This document shows positions 7,625 through 10,055 of a DNA stretch of 10,055 nt, in pieces. A model generated the notes under the pieces. The model saw only the letters and a program-made list of their open reading frames with translations. It was not told the DNA's origin and made no database searches. The translations under genes and the position numbers were made by a program. The stretch covers positions 1-10,055 of the forward strand of contig JAFDAW010000177.1 of NCBI GenBank assembly GCA_019313605.1. Direction: 5' to 3'. The stretch is from Deltaproteobacteria bacterium (lineage in GTDB: Bacteria > Myxococcota_A > UBA9160 > SMWR01). Positions within the stretch are counted from its first letter, which is position 1; each line of letters starts with the position of its first letter.

Positions 7625-8730
7625 ATCCCCAACCTTCGCGCATCCTGCTGGCCAAGGTCGGCCTCGACGGACACGACCGCGGCATCAAGGTCGTTGCGCG
7701 CGCGCTGCGCGACGCGGGCATGGAAGTGATCTACACCGGCCTCTGGCAAACCCCAGAATCCGTCGTCCGCGCGGCACGCGATGAAGATGCAGACGTCGTC
7801 GGTGTCAGCATGCTCAGCGCCGCTCACATGACGCTGGTGGTGCCGATGCTCGAGGGACTGCGCGAAGGCGGGGGCGCGCCGATCCCGCTGGTCGTCGGCG
7901 GCATCCTCCCCGAGGAGGACGCGAAGCACCTGCTCGAGCAGGGAGTCGCCGCGGTGTTTCCGCCCGAATCGCTGCTGGCCGGCATGACGACCGAAGTCGC
8001 GAAGATCGCGCAAGCGCATCGAGAGCGCGCGGCCGACAGCTCGAGCGGCGAGACGCGCGATTGGCGTGCCGATCTATCGCGGGAACTCTCCGCGGCCGAG
8101 CGCGCCGAGCCGGAAACGGCTGCGTCGGAGCACCGGGCACTCTGGGTGGGTGTGACCGGTGCGCCGGGTGTCGGCAAGAGCACGCTGATCAACCGGCTGA
8201 CCGCCGAGCTGCGCGCGCGACAGCTGCGCGTCGGTGTGCTCGCCGTCGACCCGTCGAGCCCCGTGACGGGCGGGGCCCTGCTCGGCGATCGCGCGCGCAT
8301 GCGCGAGAGCGCTGAGGATCCCGACCTGTTCGTGCGCTCGGTGGCCACCCGGGATCAGCCGGGCGTGTTATCCAGGGCGGTCCCCGCGATGCTCCGCTGC
8401 CTCGATGAACGCGAGTTCGATGTGGAAATCGTCGAAACCGTCGGCGCGGGACAGGCGGATTACGAAATCTGCCGGCTAACCGACGTGAGCCTGCTGCTGC
8501 TGATGCCCGGTGCCGGCGACGAACTTCAGGTGGAGAAAGCTGGCGTGATCGAGCTCGCAGACATCGTCGTGATCAACAAAGCGGATCGCCCCGATGCAGA
8601 TACCCTGTTCGCCCAGTGTCGCGAGGCTCTGGGCCCGGACCGCGACATCATCAAGGTCGCCGCGATCCGCAACGAGAGTGTCGCAGAGTTGACCGAGCTG
8701 ATTCTCGCCAGGCAATCGAAACAGGGCTAG
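7621..8730 (+). CDS. Fusion of B12-binding mutase subunit and MeaB-like GTPase
   Basis: 369 residues with two domains. Residues ~6-132 are a cobalamin-binding Rossmann domain of the mutase small-subunit type: LLAKVGLDGHDRG, with DxHxxG at 16-21 and His18 as the lower cobalt ligand, then GVSMLSAAH and VVGGILPEED. A polar linker (~133-172) leads to a G domain of the MeaB/ArgK family: P-loop GAPGVGKS (180-187), AVDPSSPVTGGALLGDR (208-224), Walker B/switch VETVGAGQ (271-278), PGAGDELQ, and guanine-specificity NKAD (319-322). Known MeaB proteins guard adenosylcobalamin loading of the mutase; IcmF carries B12, G and mutase domains on one chain. Here the chain stops 47 residues after NKAD, so the MeaB C-terminal dimerisation arm is absent. 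It is probably the cobalamin subunit and chaperone of the upstream mutase, made from an overlapping start. Functional assignment of the domains is strong; the joint role is inference. Confidence 0.92.
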   Translation: MNPQPSRILLAKVGLDGHDRGIKVVARALRDAGMEVIYTGLWQTPESVVRAARDEDADVVGVSMLSAAHMTLVVPMLEGLREGGGAPIPLVVGGILPEEDAKHLLEQGVAAVFPPESLLAGMTTEVAKIAQAHRERAADSSSGETRDWRADLSRELSAAERAEPETAASEHRALWVGVTGAPGVGKSTLINRLTAELRARQLRVGVLAVDPSSPVTGGALLGDRARMRESAEDPDLFVRSVATRDQPGVLSRAVPAMLRCLDEREFDVEIVETVGAGQADYEICRLTDVSLLLLMPGAGDELQVEKAGVIELADIVVINKADRPDADTLFAQCREALGPDRDIIKVAAIRNESVAELTELILARQSKQG

Positions 8731-8787
8731 CCGTTTCCCGCTGGACCGATCGCGTCCCGCGGCGAGCGACGAGACGCCCAGCTGCGA

Positions 8788-8817
8788 GGTGTTCGAATCA
8801 CCAGCCTGTTTTACACT
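8788..8817 (+). promoter_or_regulatory. Possible promoter/operator before the phospholipase D gene
   Basis: The 131-nt gap 8731-8861 holds a TACACT (8812-8817) resembling a -10 box, and upstream of it a dyad GGTG-N7-CACC (8788-8802) centred on TTCGAA. No convincing -35 is present. The gap and the change of subject suggest a separate transcription unit from the mutase genes. There is no T-rich terminator after 8730. Confidence 0.25.
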
Positions 8818-8846
8818 GCACTCGCACTTCAGCCGCCCAATCGCTC

Positions 8847-8852
8847 GAGGAG
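8847..8852 (+). promoter_or_regulatory. Shine-Dalgarno GAGGAG for the phospholipase D gene
   Basis: GAGGAG lies 9 nt before GTG 8862. It selects this GTG, which also gives a proper basic N-terminus followed by a hydrophobic lipoprotein signal. Confidence 0.7.
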
Positions 8853-8861
8853 TCTTTTCGC

Positions 8862-10055
8862 GTGAAGAAACATTTCATCTGGGTCGTTCTGGTCGCGCTT
8901 ACGAGCGCTTGTGCGACGCCTGACTTCCATGCGCCCAAGCCCGAGTCGAGGGCGTTTACGGATACAGGTGATACGCGGATGGGCAAGACGTCCGCGCGCC
9001 TGACCGTGGGTCACCCCGGCGAATCGGCGTTTTTACTCCAGAGTGACGGCATCGACGCGCTCGCGACGCGAATCTATTTGTCCGCGCGTGCCGAGCGCAG
9101 CATCGACGCTCAGTACTACTTGATCAGCAACGACGTCACGAGCGTGCTCTTCCTCAGCGCGTTGCTCTCCGCCGCGGACCGGGGGGTACGCGTTCGCCTG
9201 CTGTTGGATGATGTCCTCACCGGCGGAACCGATCGGGGCATCGCGGCGCTGAACGCCCATCCGAATGTAGAGGTTCGACTCTTCAACCCATTCGTGCGTC
9301 GCAACTGGCGGATTCTGGACGGCCTGACCGGGTTCAAACGGGTGAATCGCCGCATGCACAACAAGTCTTTCACGGTGGACAACCAGATCACGATCATCGG
9401 CGGTCGAAACATCGGCGCCGAATACTTCTCGGCTCGAGAGGATATGAACTTCGGCGACCTCGATGTCGTCGGCTTCGGCCCAATCGTGCAGGATGTCTCG
9501 CACATGTTCGACCGCTACTGGAACGATGAACTGGCCATGCCGGCAACCTCGGTCATCGACCCGCCCGAAGACCCCGAGGCTGAACTCGCATGGGCCCACG
9601 AACGCATCGGGCTGGCCAAAGAGGAAGTTCGGTCTACGCCGTATGCCGAGGCCCTGGTCGAAAACATCGATGACGTGATCGCGATCGATCGATACGATTT
9701 CACCTGGGCGCCCTGGGAATTGGTGTACGACGATCCGGAGAAGGCCCGAACCGATGAACTGGCTGACAAAGCTGCGTCGATTCGAACCCCGCTGGTCGCC
9801 TCTCTAAAAACAGCGAAGGAAGAGCTGTTCATCGTCTCACCCTATTTTGTACCCAATAAAAAAACCCTCCAAGGCATTCAAGATTTCATCGACCGCGGCA
9901 TTCGCGTCACCGTGGTCACCAATTCACTCGCCGCGACCAACCACCCGATGGTTCATTCGGGTTACGCGCCTTCGCGCAAGCCCATGCTCGAGATGGGCGT
10001 GACGATCTGGGAAATCAAACCCAATCACTTCATCAGCGGCACAGACGAATCGGGT
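8862..10055 (+). CDS. ClsC-like phospholipase D family protein, probable lipoprotein, C-terminus cut off
   Basis: The frame is open from GTG 8862 to the right edge (398 codons). The N-terminus has KKH, a short hydrophobic stretch and a lipobox-like LTSAC with Cys17, so the protein is probably lipid-anchored or exported; Thr at -3 is permitted but not the strongest lipobox. The first HKD motif is complete: His166, Lys168 and Asp173 in MHNKSFTVD, followed by GGRNIGAEYF and FDRYW. The second half begins normally (IVSPYFVP, then SLAATNHP and VHSGYAPSRKPML), which matches ClsC/YmdC cardiolipin synthases, but the second HKD lies outside the window. ClsC makes cardiolipin from phosphatidylglycerol and phosphatidylethanolamine. 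Cardiolipin synthesis is therefore likely; a related phosphodiesterase is the alternative. There is no obvious link to the mutase genes. Confidence 0.88.
   Translation, partial: MKKHFIWVVLVALTSACATPDFHAPKPESRAFTDTGDTRMGKTSARLTVGHPGESAFLLQSDGIDALATRIYLSARAERSIDAQYYLISNDVTSVLFLSALLSAADRGVRVRLLLDDVLTGGTDRGIAALNAHPNVEVRLFNPFVRRNWRILDGLTGFKRVNRRMHNKSFTVDNQITIIGGRNIGAEYFSAREDMNFGDLDVVGFGPIVQDVSHMFDRYWNDELAMPATSVIDPPEDPEAELAWAHERIGLAKEEVRSTPYAEALVENIDDVIAIDRYDFTWAPWELVYDDPEKARTDELADKAASIRTPLVASLKTAKEELFIVSPYFVPNKKTLQGIQDFIDRGIRVTVVTNSLAATNHPMVHSGYAPSRKPMLEMGVTIWEIKPNHFISGTDESG

Noticed and set aside
8720..8811. tRNA-like T-arm (GGTG TTCGAAT CACC) with AACAGG/CCTGTT ends
   Set aside because: There is no proper D-arm, anticodon stem or CCA. 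The T stem has only 4 pairs, and the 5' end would overlap the GTPase stop codon.
1..10055. CRISPR array, insertion sequence, integrase, toxin-antitoxin or phage genes
   Set aside because: No regularly spaced repeats, terminal inverted repeats, transposase or integrase motifs were seen on either strand.

Overview
This is a high-GC bacterial window that looks Gram-negative. It carries a periplasmic penicillin-acylase-family enzyme with a signal peptide, a ClsC-like phospholipase D with a lipoprotein-type signal, strong GC bias at third codon positions, and GTG starts for four of the six main genes. A proteobacterial or deltaproteobacterial/Myxococcota-like host is plausible, but nothing here fixes the taxon.

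Layout. Positions 1-883 (minus strand) hold the N-terminal ~294 residues of an amidase-signature enzyme that runs off the left edge. Positions 884-1347 are a divergent, relatively AT-rich intergenic region with two 15-bp dyads and a strong Shine-Dalgarno for the next gene. The plus strand then carries five genes: a large secreted Ntn-hydrolase of the penicillin acylase family (1348-4257), an ACSM-type acyl-CoA synthetase (4300-5901), the catalytic TIM-barrel chain of a coenzyme-B12-dependent acyl-CoA mutase (6005-7624), a protein fusing a B12-binding domain to a MeaB-like G protein (7621-8730, overlapping the mutase stop by 4 nt), and the first 398 codons of a ClsC-like phospholipase D (8862 to the right edge).

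How the genes may work together. The ligase, mutase and B12/G-protein genes form a compact 'activate, then rearrange the carbon skeleton' module. The mutase carries Phe69 and Gln187 where methylmalonyl-CoA mutase has Tyr and Arg. It also lacks the Ile and Asp typical of 2-hydroxyisobutyryl-CoA mutase. That pattern points to isobutyryl-CoA/butyryl-CoA or a related branched acyl-CoA (such as pivalyl/isovaleryl-CoA) as substrate. The ligase would make the CoA thioester, and the fused B12-domain/GTPase would supply both the cobalamin subunit and the chaperone. The acylase just upstream, and perhaps the divergent amidase, could release the carboxylic acid from an amide; this link is inference from position only.

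The most notable item is the domain arrangement. In IcmF the order is B12 domain, G domain, mutase domain on one chain. Here the mutase comes first on its own chain, and the B12 and G domains are fused on a second, translationally coupled chain that lacks the usual MeaB C-terminal arm.
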